37,999 nt of DNA from an uncultured Spirochaetales bacterium (GCA_947305945.1 CAMZFA010000003.1:1-37999); one strand, 5' to 3'. Positions 1 through 10,038 are shown, counted from the stretch's first letter. The notes: a model not told the origin generated them from the letters alone. Numbers and translations: made by a program.

Positions 1-20
1 CAGAGTGCAGGCGTTGGCTC

Positions 21-46
21 TGCATCCAGGTTTTGCATCCAGGTTT
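21..46. repeat. 13-bp perfect tandem duplication (tgcatccaggttt x2)
   Basis: Direct reading: tgcatccaggttt at 21-33 and 34-46. Confidence 0.9.
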
Positions 47-92
47 TCAACATGAGCGGGGTGGATTAAGTAGTGCGGGCTGGAGGGACAGC

Positions 93-119
93 AAGAACAC
101 CAAGAACACCAGGAACACC
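93..119. repeat. 9-bp tandem repeat (aagaacacc, aagaacacc, aggaacacc)
   Basis: Direct reading; three consecutive 9-mers with one mismatch in the third. Confidence 0.9.
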
Positions 120-324
120 AAACTCAGCATGTTCAGCAGGCTCAACAAAGAAGAGCAAAACAGAAAGGTGTCTCTTCAATTGTGTATACGTTTTTCAGGG
201 GAAATGGCTTGAAAACGTCGATATTAACAGCGTTTTTTGCCCCAAAACCGGGTTCTCTAGTGTCGGCTATGCGCAAAGGCTCGCTATCGCTCACTCAGAG
301 GCGCTCATGTGCGGTCAATCCGAG

Positions 325-355
325 AAAAAAAGGGCTGCAACTATTGTCACAGCCC
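325..355 (-). terminator. Rho-independent terminator at the end of the minus-strand gene run
   Basis: Minus strand reads GGGCTG-TGACAATAGTTG-CAGCCC-TTTTTTT, just downstream of the stop of the 378-926 CDS. Confidence 0.75.
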
Positions 356-377
356 GCATGAATAAATACTGCTTGAA

Positions 378-926
378 TTATTTCTCAAACCTGTAAAGTT
401 TGACGGAGTAGATAACGTAGACCAGGCCAATGATTATGGCAACAACTCCAATGACAGTGACAGCCACACCCATGACAATGGTGGGGTTCACGAAAAGGAT
501 TACTGCAAGAACAAAATCAATCAGAGCATCCCAGATCAGATTTACAACGGGAAGATCGGGAGCAATGCGCCTGAGCACCACCAGATTCTGAATGTCAACA
601 ACAGCTGAGAACAGAAGACCGACTGCAAAGATGTAGACATAGGTGGTCACCAGGAAGGTTGCAGTTGAGAAGGGAGCGTAGACGGCAAGAAGACCGAGCA
701 GGAGCATCAGTGAGGCTCTGACAACGGAAAGCACCTTCGTGGCGCCCTCAAACTGCCATTTTCCTACGTTGAAGAAACCAGAAAGGCCCTCGATTACGGC
801 AACAACACCGGCACCGACCATGGCAATTTTTATAAAAGAATCCTTGTTTGCAAGAATGAGAATTCCCAGAACCGCAAATGCAGTACCTAGAAGGATATTA
901 CAGATAAGTCTGAAAACGTTTTTCAT
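378..926 (-). CDS. DUF308/HdeD-like multi-pass membrane protein
   Basis: ORF 378..968; start refined to MKNVFRL (926), preceded by AAAGAGGAATT (SD). Repeated hydrophobic helices with HdeD-like layout. Confidence 0.75.
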   Translation of the reverse strand: MKNVFRLICNILLGTAFAVLGILILANKDSFIKIAMVGAGVVAVIEGLSGFFNVGKWQFEGATKVLSVVRASLMLLLGLLAVYAPFSTATFLVTTYVYIFAVGLLFSAVVDIQNLVVLRRIAPDLPVVNLIWDALIDFVLAVILFVNPTIVMGVAVTVIGVVAIIIGLVYVIYSVKLYRFEK

Positions 927-957
927 AACAAATTCCTCTTTGATGAATTTACACCGT

Positions 958-963
958 ATTATA
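958..963 (-). promoter_or_regulatory. Putative promoter of the DUF308 gene (TTTCCA-17-TATAAT)
   Basis: Minus strand TTTCCA, 17-nt spacer, TATAAT overlapping the stop region of the upstream radical SAM gene. Confidence 0.5.
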
Positions 964-1897
964 TGCAAAGGTCTCCCTGGTGGAAACCCTTTGACATCAT
1001 GTAGCCGGAAAGAACCTTAACGAAAGTGTTCTTGTCAGGAAAGTCCCTGGGGGCAACAAGTTTGCCGTCAGGGGTCTCACAGATAAGGCGCTCGACAACA
1101 ATGTCCGCTCTGATCCTGCGCAGGAGAAAACATGCCTTTGCAACATATTCCTGCAAATCAGGAGCCTGTGCCTCGCCTTTCAGATATTGTGCATGAAGGG
1201 CCGTGCCCTCAACAATGTTGAGATTGTGAAGCTTGATGAACTGCGCACCGCTGCGGTTTACAACATCTGCCGTGAGGGCCAGTTCCTCCTCTCCTTCTCC
1301 GGGGAAACCCAGAATTGTATGAACGGAAAGCTCAAGGCCTGCGTTTCTCACAAGCTGTGCCGAGCGCAGGAAACAGGAAACATCGTGACCGCGGTTCATG
1401 GCCTTGAGAATCTCATCGCTTCCGCTCTGAAGTCCCAGCTCAACACAGACCTCAAGGCCCCTGTCCCTGTAGGAGGAAAGTAATGCAACCTTATTTTCAT
1501 CAATGCAGTCAGGTCTTGTGGAGACAATCAGTGCGTCCCAGACATTACCCTCAAGACCTGCATCATAGATTTCCCTCAGATTGTCCACCGGGGCAAAAGT
1601 ATTGGAAAAGGCCTGGAAGTAGAGGGCAAAATGCTCTGCGCCGTACCTTCTTTTCATGAATGTACGTCCGCGCTCAATCTGGTCTTTTATGCTTTGGAAC
1701 CTGACGGATGAACCGTCAAAGGATCTCTGGTAGGCTGCTGCGGCGCCGAGGGCATCGCAGAAAACGCAGCCTCCGTGTCTCTGAGCATTCCTGTTGGGAC
1801 AAGAAAAGCCCGCGTCCACGCCTACGCGCCAGATTCTGTATCCGTATTTTTCTTCAAGGTAGGATGAGTATGAATTCCAGGGCAGGGACTCAGGCAT
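959..1897 (-). CDS. TIGR01212/YhcC-family radical SAM protein
   Basis: Full-length ORF; SAM cluster motif CPNRNAQRHGGCVFC; LQSGSDEILKAMNRGHD and HTILGFPGE motifs. Confidence 0.88.
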   Translation of the reverse strand: MPESLPWNSYSSYLEEKYGYRIWRVGVDAGFSCPNRNAQRHGGCVFCDALGAAAAYQRSFDGSSVRFQSIKDQIERGRTFMKRRYGAEHFALYFQAFSNTFAPVDNLREIYDAGLEGNVWDALIVSTRPDCIDENKVALLSSYRDRGLEVCVELGLQSGSDEILKAMNRGHDVSCFLRSAQLVRNAGLELSVHTILGFPGEGEEELALTADVVNRSGAQFIKLHNLNIVEGTALHAQYLKGEAQAPDLQEYVAKACFLLRRIRADIVVERLICETPDGKLVAPRDFPDKNTFVKVLSGYMMSKGFHQGDLCI

Positions 1898-2831
1898 TGA
1901 ACTTTTCCTGAAGAATCCACGGATTGCCGTTTACAAAGGCCCTGTGGTCAAGTTCCTTCTTTGTGGGAAGTTGAAGTCCGTTTATCCAGAGTACCTTGTC
2001 CGCACAGGCAACCCCTATTCCCCTGTCCTTGCGCATACCCACAACAGTGCCGGGCTCAGCCTGCACGGGAGGCTCAGCCTCAAGTTCGGCAAAACCGCCC
2101 CAGACAGAGGTGACCGAAACCGTGGTTCCGTGGATATTGGCCCAGGCCTTGGGCCAGGGAAGCATTGCTCTGACAAGTGCATGAAGCTCACAAGCTTTTC
2201 TGTTGAAATCCAGAAAGGCCATTTCCCTGTCAATTTTGGTACAGTAGGTAGCCTCCCCTTCCTGGGCTTTACAACAGATTCTGCCGTTTTCAATATCTGA
2301 AAGTGCATCCGGGACAAAAACCGAGGCCCGGACAGCCACCTTATCTGAGAGGCTTTTCGTGTTCTCCGTTCCGTCAAGCGGGAAAGTGTCGGTTGCCCAG
2401 ATATCACCCTCATCCATCTTCTCGGAAAGGCTCTGAAGACTGATGGTGCACTCTCTCAGACCTTCAAGAATCTGACCCTGAACCGGGGCAGGTCCCCTGA
2501 GATGGGGCAGAGCCGAGGGGTGTACGTTGAATGTTCTTTCAAACAGGGCAAGAAATTTAGGCCCGAAAATTCTTCCGAAGGCAAAGGTGACAAGTGTGTC
2601 TGCCCCGGTAAGGGCAACGGCCTCCCTTGCCTCGGTCCTGATCGTATCAAACTGGAGAACAGGCAGACCCAGTTCAAGAGCCGCCTCCTTGACCGGAGAC
2701 GGGCGCAGGGCCTTTGACCTTCCCTCGGCCTTGTCTGTGGAGGTGAGAACACCGCAGACCTCAAAGCGTGAGGAAAGTTCTCTGAGAAGAGGTACTGCAA
2801 TTTCAGGTGTTCCCGCAAAAAGAATCTTCAA
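1890..2831 (-). CDS. fmt: Methionyl-tRNA formyltransferase
   Basis: FAGTPEIAVPLL, NVHPSALPHLRGPAPVQ; start refined to the TTG at 2831 (TTG-KILFAGTPE), abutting the def stop. Confidence 0.93.
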   Translation of the reverse strand: MKILFAGTPEIAVPLLRELSSRFEVCGVLTSTDKAEGRSKALRPSPVKEAALELGLPVLQFDTIRTEAREAVALTGADTLVTFAFGRIFGPKFLALFERTFNVHPSALPHLRGPAPVQGQILEGLRECTISLQSLSEKMDEGDIWATDTFPLDGTENTKSLSDKVAVRASVFVPDALSDIENGRICCKAQEGEATYCTKIDREMAFLDFNRKACELHALVRAMLPWPKAWANIHGTTVSVTSVWGGFAELEAEPPVQAEPGTVVGMRKDRGIGVACADKVLWINGLQLPTKKELDHRAFVNGNPWILQEKFNA

Positions 2832-2832
2832 A

Positions 2833-3348
2833 TCAGCCCCGCCTTGCAGCCTTTCTTCTTGCCTTCTGCTTTTTGGCATAGAGGGCTTCCATGTGCTGCT
2901 TCTCGGATTCATCGAGATGGTCTATGTAGAGAACTCCGTTCAGATGGTCATTCTCATGCTGGATGGCACGTGCAAAAAGACCGTCGGCCTTCAGGGTGAA
3001 GGCCTTTCCGTTCACGTCCTGGGCATAGACGGTGACACTTGAGTTTCTGGTGACCTCGTGTTCAAGGCCGGGAAGACTCAGACAGCCCTCGGGAGCGGTT
3101 ACCGTATCAACGGAGGTTTCAATGATCTCCGGGTTGATGAAGGTCTTCTTAATACCCTCGGAGGGGATCTCAATTACGAAGATGCGTTTTGTCACACCGA
3201 CCTGGGGACCTGCAAGGCCAACACCGTCAGCCTCCGCCATGGTTTCATACATGGCCTCCTCAAGAAGTCTGAGAGAGTTGTCGAATACCGTTATCTTTTC
3301 ACATTTCTCGCGGAGAACGGAGTCCCCGAGTTTATAAATATCAAGCAT
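2833..3348 (-). CDS. def: Peptide deformylase
   Basis: Motifs GVGLAGPQVGV, EGCLSLPG, QHENDHLNG. Confidence 0.95.
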   Translation of the reverse strand: MLDIYKLGDSVLREKCEKITVFDNSLRLLEEAMYETMAEADGVGLAGPQVGVTKRIFVIEIPSEGIKKTFINPEIIETSVDTVTAPEGCLSLPGLEHEVTRNSSVTVYAQDVNGKAFTLKADGLFARAIQHENDHLNGVLYIDHLDESEKQHMEALYAKKQKARRKAARRG

Positions 3349-3362
3349 GATTAGAATAATAT

Positions 3363-5318
3363 CTAGAGTATGTCCAGAGGGTCAACATCAGTTTCAAGCG
3401 TAACAGAAGCGGGAACCTTCACTTCCCTGAGCACCGCAGCCAGACTGTCCATCATCTTTCCCGGGTGAACCGACCTGAGAAGAACCTGGAAACGCCACTG
3501 GTTCCTCACCCTCTCAAGTGCACATTCCTGGGCTCCGAAAACCTCAAAACCCTCAAATTTTCTAAGTTTTTCCGCAAAAACGGAGGCGCAGTCGGAAGCT
3601 GCCTTCCTGTTGAGGGACCTAAAGACAAGGTTGATCATTCTTGAATACGGCGGGAAGCCCGTTTCCTTTCTCACTGCAAGTTCCCTGTCTAGAAAACCTT
3701 CAACATCCATGGCGGTGGAGTACTCGATTGCGCTGCTGTTCTTCATCCTTGTCTGTATGACAACCTTACCTTCCGAGTCAGCCCTTCCGCTTCGTCCGCT
3801 CACCTGCACCAGAAGATCAAAGGTTCTTTCCTCGGCCCTGAAATCCGGGACAAGCAGACCGCTGTCCGCAAGGACAATGCCCACAAGCGAGACATTTGGG
3901 AAGTTAAGGCCCTTGGCAACCATCTGGGTTCCAAGAAGTATCTGAATTTCATTGTTGCGGAATTTCTCCAGGGTCTGCGGGATTATGTTCCTGTCAGAAG
4001 AGACAACATCAGTATCAAGCCTTGCCACGGTGTACTCCGGGAAAAGGCGTCTTATCCCGGCCTCAACCTGCTCGGTTCCGAAACCTGCGTACATAACATC
4101 AAGGGAGCCGCATTGGGGGCATACGGTTATGGGTTTCTGACGGTGACCGCAGTAGTGACAGACAAGTTCCCCGCGCCTCTTGTGGTAGGTCATGGCCACA
4201 TCGCAGTTGGGACACTTCAGCTCATAGCCGCAGGTCCTGCAGTGGAAACTGTAACTGAAACCGCGCCTGTTCAGAAAAAGAATCACCTGCCTTCCGGCAA
4301 GAAGGGCGCTGTTCATCATGTCGGTCAGAAGGGTGCTGAACATGCCCTTCTCCTTTGACATATCGGCCACAGTCACGGTGGGCAGAGCCCCGCCTCCCAG
4401 ACGCTCGGTCAAGTCCAGGCGCTCCATCTTCGAGCCGTCCTTCATCAGCTTCCACGCCTCCAGACTGGGCGTTGCGCTTCCCATCAGAAGCTTTGCGCCG
4501 CTTTGGGCACAGCGGTACTGGGCCACCTGCCTGGCATGGTAACGCGGGTCGTTTCCGCTCTTGTAGGAATTCTCGTGCTCCTCATCAATGATGACGAGCC
4601 TGAGGTTCTCAAACGGGGCAAAAACCGCACTGCGAGCCCCTATGACCAGCCCCACCTCGCCGTTTTTGATCTTACGCCACTGGGTAATGCGCTGGGCATC
4701 CGTCAGGGCGGAGTGCAAAATGGCAACATTGTCATGGAAACGTGCCGTGACCTGCCTTGAAAGCTGATGGGTAAGTGTAATCTCTGGAACAAGATAGATT
4801 ACCTGCCCTCCACGGGCGATGGTTTCCTCCGCGCAGCGGAGAAAGACCTCTGTCTTTCCGCTTCCGGTTATGCCGAAGAGGTAGAACATGCGGCCGTCCG
4901 AGTCCATGACACGCCTCAGGGCGCGCTCCTGGGAAGGGGAAAGGACCACATCCGGGCGGCTGTCCGCACTGTCAGCGTCAAAGGCGGGACTGGAGACATC
5001 GCGCCTGCCGCCTGGAATCATTGTATCAAGTATGTTGCCGCGGCTTGAGAAGTAAAAACTCTCCATCCACAGTGCTAGTTTGTAATCGTTTTCTGAAAAG
5101 ATGGGTTTGGGATCTATGATCCGGCTTATGTCCCTGATCTCAAAGGATGCAGTCTCAATGCGGTCCCGCACCCTGACCACGTAGGCACGGCTCTTTCTGG
5201 CTCCGAAGGGAACCATGACCCTTATGCCGGGCCTGACGTCCATGACAGTGTCATCAAAGCGGTAGGTGAACTCCGTTCTCAGCGGAACGGGAACAACCAC
5301 ATCTGCATACCTTATCAT
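3363..5318 (-). CDS. priA: Primosomal replication protein N' (PriA helicase)
   Basis: GITGSGKTEVFL Walker A, DEEH box, zinc-binding CxxC pairs (CRTCGYELKCPNCD, CHYCG, CPQCG). Confidence 0.95.
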   Translation of the reverse strand: MIRYADVVVPVPLRTEFTYRFDDTVMDVRPGIRVMVPFGARKSRAYVVRVRDRIETASFEIRDISRIIDPKPIFSENDYKLALWMESFYFSSRGNILDTMIPGGRRDVSSPAFDADSADSRPDVVLSPSQERALRRVMDSDGRMFYLFGITGSGKTEVFLRCAEETIARGGQVIYLVPEITLTHQLSRQVTARFHDNVAILHSALTDAQRITQWRKIKNGEVGLVIGARSAVFAPFENLRLVIIDEEHENSYKSGNDPRYHARQVAQYRCAQSGAKLLMGSATPSLEAWKLMKDGSKMERLDLTERLGGGALPTVTVADMSKEKGMFSTLLTDMMNSALLAGRQVILFLNRRGFSYSFHCRTCGYELKCPNCDVAMTYHKRRGELVCHYCGHRQKPITVCPQCGSLDVMYAGFGTEQVEAGIRRLFPEYTVARLDTDVVSSDRNIIPQTLEKFRNNEIQILLGTQMVAKGLNFPNVSLVGIVLADSGLLVPDFRAEERTFDLLVQVSGRSGRADSEGKVVIQTRMKNSSAIEYSTAMDVEGFLDRELAVRKETGFPPYSRMINLVFRSLNRKAASDCASVFAEKLRKFEGFEVFGAQECALERVRNQWRFQVLLRSVHPGKMMDSLAAVLREVKVPASVTLETDVDPLDIL

Positions 5319-6121
5319 TTTCTCTCCCCGGCTATGCCAAGATTGAGAAAGCGGGCCAGTTTCTTAAGGTCTTCCCACACCGGACGTTTGAGATCCGTGT
5401 TGCGCAGAACCGCAGCAGGGTGGTAGGTGCAGATCATGGGAATGCTGCCGTCATAGAAGAAGAATCTTCCGCGCAGCTGGGCCATTGAGCAATCTTCCTG
5501 ACCTGTGAGCATGCATGAGGCACCCCTGCCCAGACAGAGTATGGCCTTGGGCCTGATCAGGGCAATCTGCTGTCTGACATAAAGGCCGCAGGCCTGCTTC
5601 TCATCAGGAAGCGGATCCCTGTTCTCTGGCGGTCTGCACTTTACTGTGTTTGTAATATAACAGTTGCTTTCTCTGTAAAGAGATATAGAAGAAAGCATCT
5701 TTGTCAGAAGTTCACCCGCCCTGCCCACAAAAGGCAGACCTGTCTTGTCCTCGGTCTCACCGGGACCCTCACCTACAACAAGCACATCGGGCCTTGCTAT
5801 GCAGCCGTCACCGAAGACGGTCTTTGTGCGTGTAGACGCCAGGCGGCATCTCGTGCATTTTGCACAGTCGGCGGCAAGACCGCCCAGGTCCAGTGAAAGT
5901 CTTATATCCGCACTCTCCCGCGGGGGAATGAATGCAGGCTTTTCCTCTTGCTTTTCGTCTTCACCTTCAAGATTCCTGAGAATCATTTCCGCGGTACGTG
6001 AGTAATCAGGCTGTTCAAACTCCATGTCCCAGTTCTTGCGCACGGTCTTCTCAAACATGTTCATCAGGTCCCCGGTTTTGCCCAGAGCCGTCTCAAGGGC
6101 CTTCTTCTTATCTTCCTGCAT
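5315..6121 (-). CDS. Family-4 (4Fe-4S) uracil-DNA glycosylase
   Basis: CAKCTRCRLASTRTKTVFGDG, GEGPGETEDKTGLPFVGRAGELL, TYHPAAVLRN; start taken at MQEDKKK. Confidence 0.9.
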   Translation of the reverse strand: MQEDKKKALETALGKTGDLMNMFEKTVRKNWDMEFEQPDYSRTAEMILRNLEGEDEKQEEKPAFIPPRESADIRLSLDLGGLAADCAKCTRCRLASTRTKTVFGDGCIARPDVLVVGEGPGETEDKTGLPFVGRAGELLTKMLSSISLYRESNCYITNTVKCRPPENRDPLPDEKQACGLYVRQQIALIRPKAILCLGRGASCMLTGQEDCSMAQLRGRFFFYDGSIPMICTYHPAAVLRNTDLKRPVWEDLKKLARFLNLGIAGERK

Positions 6122-6911
6122 GTTCTTCCTCAAACCACCTGAATTCCTCAGGGTCATAACTTATGCGCCACAGATAAAGACCTGCAGACGGTGCGGTCTT
6201 TCCGCATCTGCTCCTGTCACATGAAGACAGTACCTGCTCAAAATCCCGTGCGCTTCTGCCCTCCGAGGCCATCTGGATCATGGTACCTGCAAGAGATCTC
6301 ACCATGTGGTACAAAAATGCGTTGCCGCAGATTCTGTAGCAGAGCACGGGATAACCGTACATTGACGGGATTACGGAGAACTCCGAGATATAAATGTCAC
6401 GGAACTTGCTGGGACTCTGGTCCCCGGCTCCGCAGAATGTGGAAAAATCGTGGGTGCCGGCAATTATGCGGGCATAGGAGTCCAGCAGAGTGCGGTCCGG
6501 GAACTCCCTCAGGCGGGTGACAAAACTCTCCGTGAACGGGTCGTGGTCCGGAACAACAGCCCAGAAATACCTGTACTCCCTGGCCATTGCACTGTAGCGG
6601 GCATGAAATGAGTTTTCCACGCTGTGCGCCTCAGTAACACGCACACCCTGCGGGAGGAAACTGTTCAGACCGTGACAGAACGCCCTGTCCGGGATGGTAC
6701 AGGCAGCGGGAATCTCAATATGGGCAACCTGGCCCACGGCATGAACACCGCTGTCCGTTCTGCCGCTGCCCACAACGGTAACCTCATCAAGTCCGGTAAG
6801 TTTCAGAACGGCCTTTTCAAGCTCATCCTGAACACCCATGCTGTCAGTCTGGCTCTGCCAGCCGTGAAAAAGACTGCCGTTGTAACACAGTGTAAGAGCT
6901 ACGCGCCTCAT
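6108..6911 (-). CDS. truA: tRNA pseudouridine synthase A
   Basis: GSGRTDSGVHAVGQVAH, YRYFWAV, FLYHMVRSLAGTM; start probably MRRVALTLCYNG (longer ORF to 6962 possible). Confidence 0.94.
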   Translation of the reverse strand: MRRVALTLCYNGSLFHGWQSQTDSMGVQDELEKAVLKLTGLDEVTVVGSGRTDSGVHAVGQVAHIEIPAACTIPDRAFCHGLNSFLPQGVRVTEAHSVENSFHARYSAMAREYRYFWAVVPDHDPFTESFVTRLREFPDRTLLDSYARIIAGTHDFSTFCGAGDQSPSKFRDIYISEFSVIPSMYGYPVLCYRICGNAFLYHMVRSLAGTMIQMASEGRSARDFEQVLSSCDRSRCGKTAPSAGLYLWRISYDPEEFRWFEEEHAGR

Positions 6912-6962
6912 GTTCTCAGGGGCGCTGAATTCGGAGGGTCTGTGCCAGTCGCTTCTTGCCAT

Positions 6963-7343
6963 TCAACCCTCCTTCTCAAGAATCACAACCGCAATTGCAA
7001 GCGGCTTTTCGTGTGTTAATGAAACATGAACGGTACAGCCCTCAGGGTGGCCCTCAAGGGTGGCTCCGCAGAGCTCGATCCGGGGCTTTCCAAGACTGTC
7101 CGTCACGGTATTTATCTCACAGGGAACAACGCTCTCACAGAATCCCGTACCGCGGGCCTTGGCGTAGGCCTCCTTGACGGCAAACCTGGAGGCTAGAAAC
7201 TGCGCCCTGATTCCGGGTGCTGCCGTCTCCAGGCTCTTCCAGCGCTCATACTCGTCCGGGTGGAAGTATTTTTTTACAAAGTGCTCTCCCTTATCAAGAC
7301 AGCGCTCTACCGATGTTGCGTCAATTCCCAGACCCGTTATCAT
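6963..7343 (-). CDS. acpS: Holo-[acyl-carrier-protein] synthase
   Basis: GLGIDATSVER, FLASRFAVKEAYAKA, HVSLTHEKPLAIA. Confidence 0.92.
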   Translation of the reverse strand: MITGLGIDATSVERCLDKGEHFVKKYFHPDEYERWKSLETAAPGIRAQFLASRFAVKEAYAKARGTGFCESVVPCEINTVTDSLGKPRIELCGATLEGHPEGCTVHVSLTHEKPLAIAVVILEKEG

Positions 7344-7735
7344 AAAGCCTCAAAGTAAACCCTTATCCTGGAAGGAACTGAATAGATTGTAATTGCAGAG
7401 AAGTTCAGACTGTCCTCCGTCCCTTCGTAGTTGATCGTCACGGGTACTGCGGACACACCTGTCCTGTCCACACCGGAGAAATCCGCCATGACGGAGAACT
7501 TTTCCGCATTCACCATATAAATGCGGTCCTCCGTTCCCTGGATGATGACATCGGCACTGTCCGGTATGTAGCTTGTGGCCCTGTATCCCACCGGCATGAC
7601 CACCTCAAGCGGCAGTGTTATGACGCGTTTGGACTGGATGCCGTAGGAGAGGATGAAAACCGTGGCCACCGCAAAGAGGAAGCACAGGAGTTTGATGTGG
7701 AAGTCTGCAAAAAAGCCTGTAAGTTTCTTTTTCAT
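7340..7735 (-). CDS. Short YbbR-domain protein (CdaR-like), single domain
   Basis: N-terminal TM helix plus one YbbR-like beta domain; immediately downstream of cdaA with a 4-bp overlap. Confidence 0.72.
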   Translation of the reverse strand: MKKKLTGFFADFHIKLLCFLFAVATVFILSYGIQSKRVITLPLEVVMPVGYRATSYIPDSADVIIQGTEDRIYMVNAEKFSVMADFSGVDRTGVSAVPVTINYEGTEDSLNFSAITIYSVPSRIRVYFEAL

Positions 7736-8511
7736 TCCCTGTTCCCCCTTTCATTTCTGATGTTAATGTCCGAGTTGTTGAACAGTGCAAGCAGCGCGTT
7801 CTTCATCTCGGGAAGGCTGAGCTGATAGTAGATGTTTCCGTTGTAGGCAAGGGAAATGGCCTTTGTTTCCTCGGAAACGATGATTACAGCCGCATCTGAT
7901 TCTTCGGAAAGTCCCAGGGCCGCCCTGTGCCTTGTTCCGAAGGCCTGCCTGATTCCTGTCTGTGAACTGAGCGGGAGGTAGCATCCGGCGGCCACAACCT
8001 TTGAGCCCTGGATGACAACGGCTCCGTCATGCAGAGGAGTGTCGTGGTCAAAGATTGTGACGATCAGTGCGGTTGAAATGTCCGCATTGAGTTTTGTTCC
8101 GGTATCGATGATGTTCTTTATGGATACGTTACGGGGGAAGACTATCAGAGCACCGCGCTTTACCTGTGAAAGGCGCTGGCAGGCATTCAGAATGCTGTCA
8201 ATGTTCTCGGTACTTGTCTGACCTGAGTGGAAGAACCTCTTTCTGCGTGAGAAACCGGGTGCAAAGGCACGCCTGATTTCAGGCTGGTACAGAATGCACA
8301 TAAACACTGCAGCGGGGACAAGAAGTACCTTGAGAAAACTCTCAAGAACCGTCAATCCCAGAATTCTGCACAGCAGGTAGGCTGCAACATAGATAATTGT
8401 GCTCCTGACCACCTGTCCGGCCTGGTTGCGTGTGAACGAGGTGAAAAACACGTAATAAAGGACGGTAAGAACAATAATCTGTACGCCCGTCTTCACAATC
8501 AGAAGAACCAT
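7732..8511 (-). CDS. cdaA: Membrane diadenylate cyclase CdaA (DisA_N domain)
   Basis: LHDGAVVIQG and GTRHRAALGLSEESDA catalytic motifs; three N-terminal TM segments; start refined to MVLLIVKTG. Confidence 0.92.
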   Translation of the reverse strand: MVLLIVKTGVQIIVLTVLYYVFFTSFTRNQAGQVVRSTIIYVAAYLLCRILGLTVLESFLKVLLVPAAVFMCILYQPEIRRAFAPGFSRRKRFFHSGQTSTENIDSILNACQRLSQVKRGALIVFPRNVSIKNIIDTGTKLNADISTALIVTIFDHDTPLHDGAVVIQGSKVVAAGCYLPLSSQTGIRQAFGTRHRAALGLSEESDAAVIIVSEETKAISLAYNGNIYYQLSLPEMKNALLALFNNSDINIRNERGNRE

Positions 8512-8521
8512 CTGTATCTCC

Positions 8522-10015
8522 TCAGGCCCAGTTGAGCGTGCGCTCAACCGCCTTCTTCCATAAACTTACCTTGGACCGGCGCTCTTCTTGACCCATGGCC
8601 GGTTCCCACCTTGACTCTTCCTTCCACCTTGAGGAAAGCTCATCAAGGTCTTTGAATACATTCACCGATATTCCCGCCGCATAGGCAGCGCCCAGGGCCG
8701 TGGTTTCAATGACTGCAGGTCTGACAACCGGAATTCCAAGTATGTCCGCCTGGAACTTCATGAGAGGACGGCTGTTGGTAAGTCCGCCGTCAACCTTGAG
8801 CGTTGTCATCTTTATCCGGCTGTCCCTCTCAATGGCCTTGAAAATGTCAAAGGCCTGAAAGGCTGTGGATTCAAGTGCAGCACGGCATATGTGGTTTCTG
8901 TTGCTGTAACCGGTAAGTCCTGCAATCACGCCTCTGGCATCCGAACGCCAGTAGGGGGCAAAGAGACCGGCAAAGGCTGGAACTATGTATACACCGCCGC
9001 AGTCATCAACCTCTTCTGCAAACCTGTCCAGTTCCTGGGCTGTGGTGACCATTTTGAGGTTGTCCCTCAGCCACTGAACCAGTGAGCCGGCAACAGCAAT
9101 GGAGCCTTCAAGGGCATAAACCACATCCTGACCCTTCTTTTTGTATGCAACAGTGGATACAAGGCCGTTTTCGGAATAACACAATCTTGTACCGGTGTTC
9201 ATCAGCAGGAAGCATCCTGTGCCGTATGTGCACTTTCCAAAACCTGCAGTGAAACATGCCTGACCGAAAAGTGCGGCCTGCTGGTCACCCAGAATTCCGC
9301 ATACGGGGACCTTTCCCCTGAACGGACCGGCATCCTCGGTATAGCCGTATATGCATCCTGTTGAGTCCACAATCTCAGGCAGGGCTTTTTCCGGGATATT
9401 GAAAGCTTCAAGCAGATCCTTGTCCCATCTGAGGGTTTTCAGATCCATGAGCATGTAGCGCGAGGCGTTGGAAACATCCGTGACAAGACACTTTCCGCCG
9501 GTAAGGTTCCATGTAAGCCAGGTGTCAATTGTTCCGAAGACTGCCTCTCCGTTCTCAGCGGCCTCCCTGAGGCCTTGTACATTGTCCAGAAGCCATGCAA
9601 TCTTTGATGCGGAGAAATAGGGGGAGAACACAAGGCCGCTCTTTTCCCTGAGCCACTGTGCGGAGTGTTTTTCCTTCATGCTTTCAATCAGGGCGGCACC
9701 TCTGAGATCCTGCCATACAACGGCGTTGTACCAGAGCTTTCCGGTTCTGGGATTGAATGGAATTACGGTCTCACGCTGGTTCGTGATTCCCACACCCAGA
9801 ATATCCGAAGCCGTGGCTCCGGCCTGTCTCATGGTTCTGATTATGAGCTCTGCGGTGTTGTCCCAGATTTCATAGGGGTCATGCTCAACCCAGCCGGGCT
9901 GGGGGAAGAACTGTCTGTGTTCCTTCTGACAGGAAGCGGCAATGTTTCCGTCTGTGTCAAAGAGTATGAATCTGGTACTTGTGGTACCCTGGTCAATTGC
10001 TCCCAGGTATTTCAT
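8522..10015 (-). CDS. glpK: Glycerol kinase
   Basis: GAIDQGTTSTRFILFD, NQRETVIPF, GILGDQQAALFGQ, KVDGGLTNSRPLMKFQADIL. Confidence 0.96.
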   Translation of the reverse strand: MKYLGAIDQGTTSTRFILFDTDGNIAASCQKEHRQFFPQPGWVEHDPYEIWDNTAELIIRTMRQAGATASDILGVGITNQRETVIPFNPRTGKLWYNAVVWQDLRGAALIESMKEKHSAQWLREKSGLVFSPYFSASKIAWLLDNVQGLREAAENGEAVFGTIDTWLTWNLTGGKCLVTDVSNASRYMLMDLKTLRWDKDLLEAFNIPEKALPEIVDSTGCIYGYTEDAGPFRGKVPVCGILGDQQAALFGQACFTAGFGKCTYGTGCFLLMNTGTRLCYSENGLVSTVAYKKKGQDVVYALEGSIAVAGSLVQWLRDNLKMVTTAQELDRFAEEVDDCGGVYIVPAFAGLFAPYWRSDARGVIAGLTGYSNRNHICRAALESTAFQAFDIFKAIERDSRIKMTTLKVDGGLTNSRPLMKFQADILGIPVVRPAVIETTALGAAYAAGISVNVFKDLDELSSRWKEESRWEPAMGQEERRSKVSLWKKAVERTLNWA

Positions 10016-10038
10016 CAGCAGCCCTCCCCCTGTGTCAT

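Noticed and set aside
73-396. 107-aa plus-strand ORF at left edge
   Set aside because: Starts in a low-complexity repeat (RTPRTPGTP), runs through the minus-strand terminator, no family resemblance.
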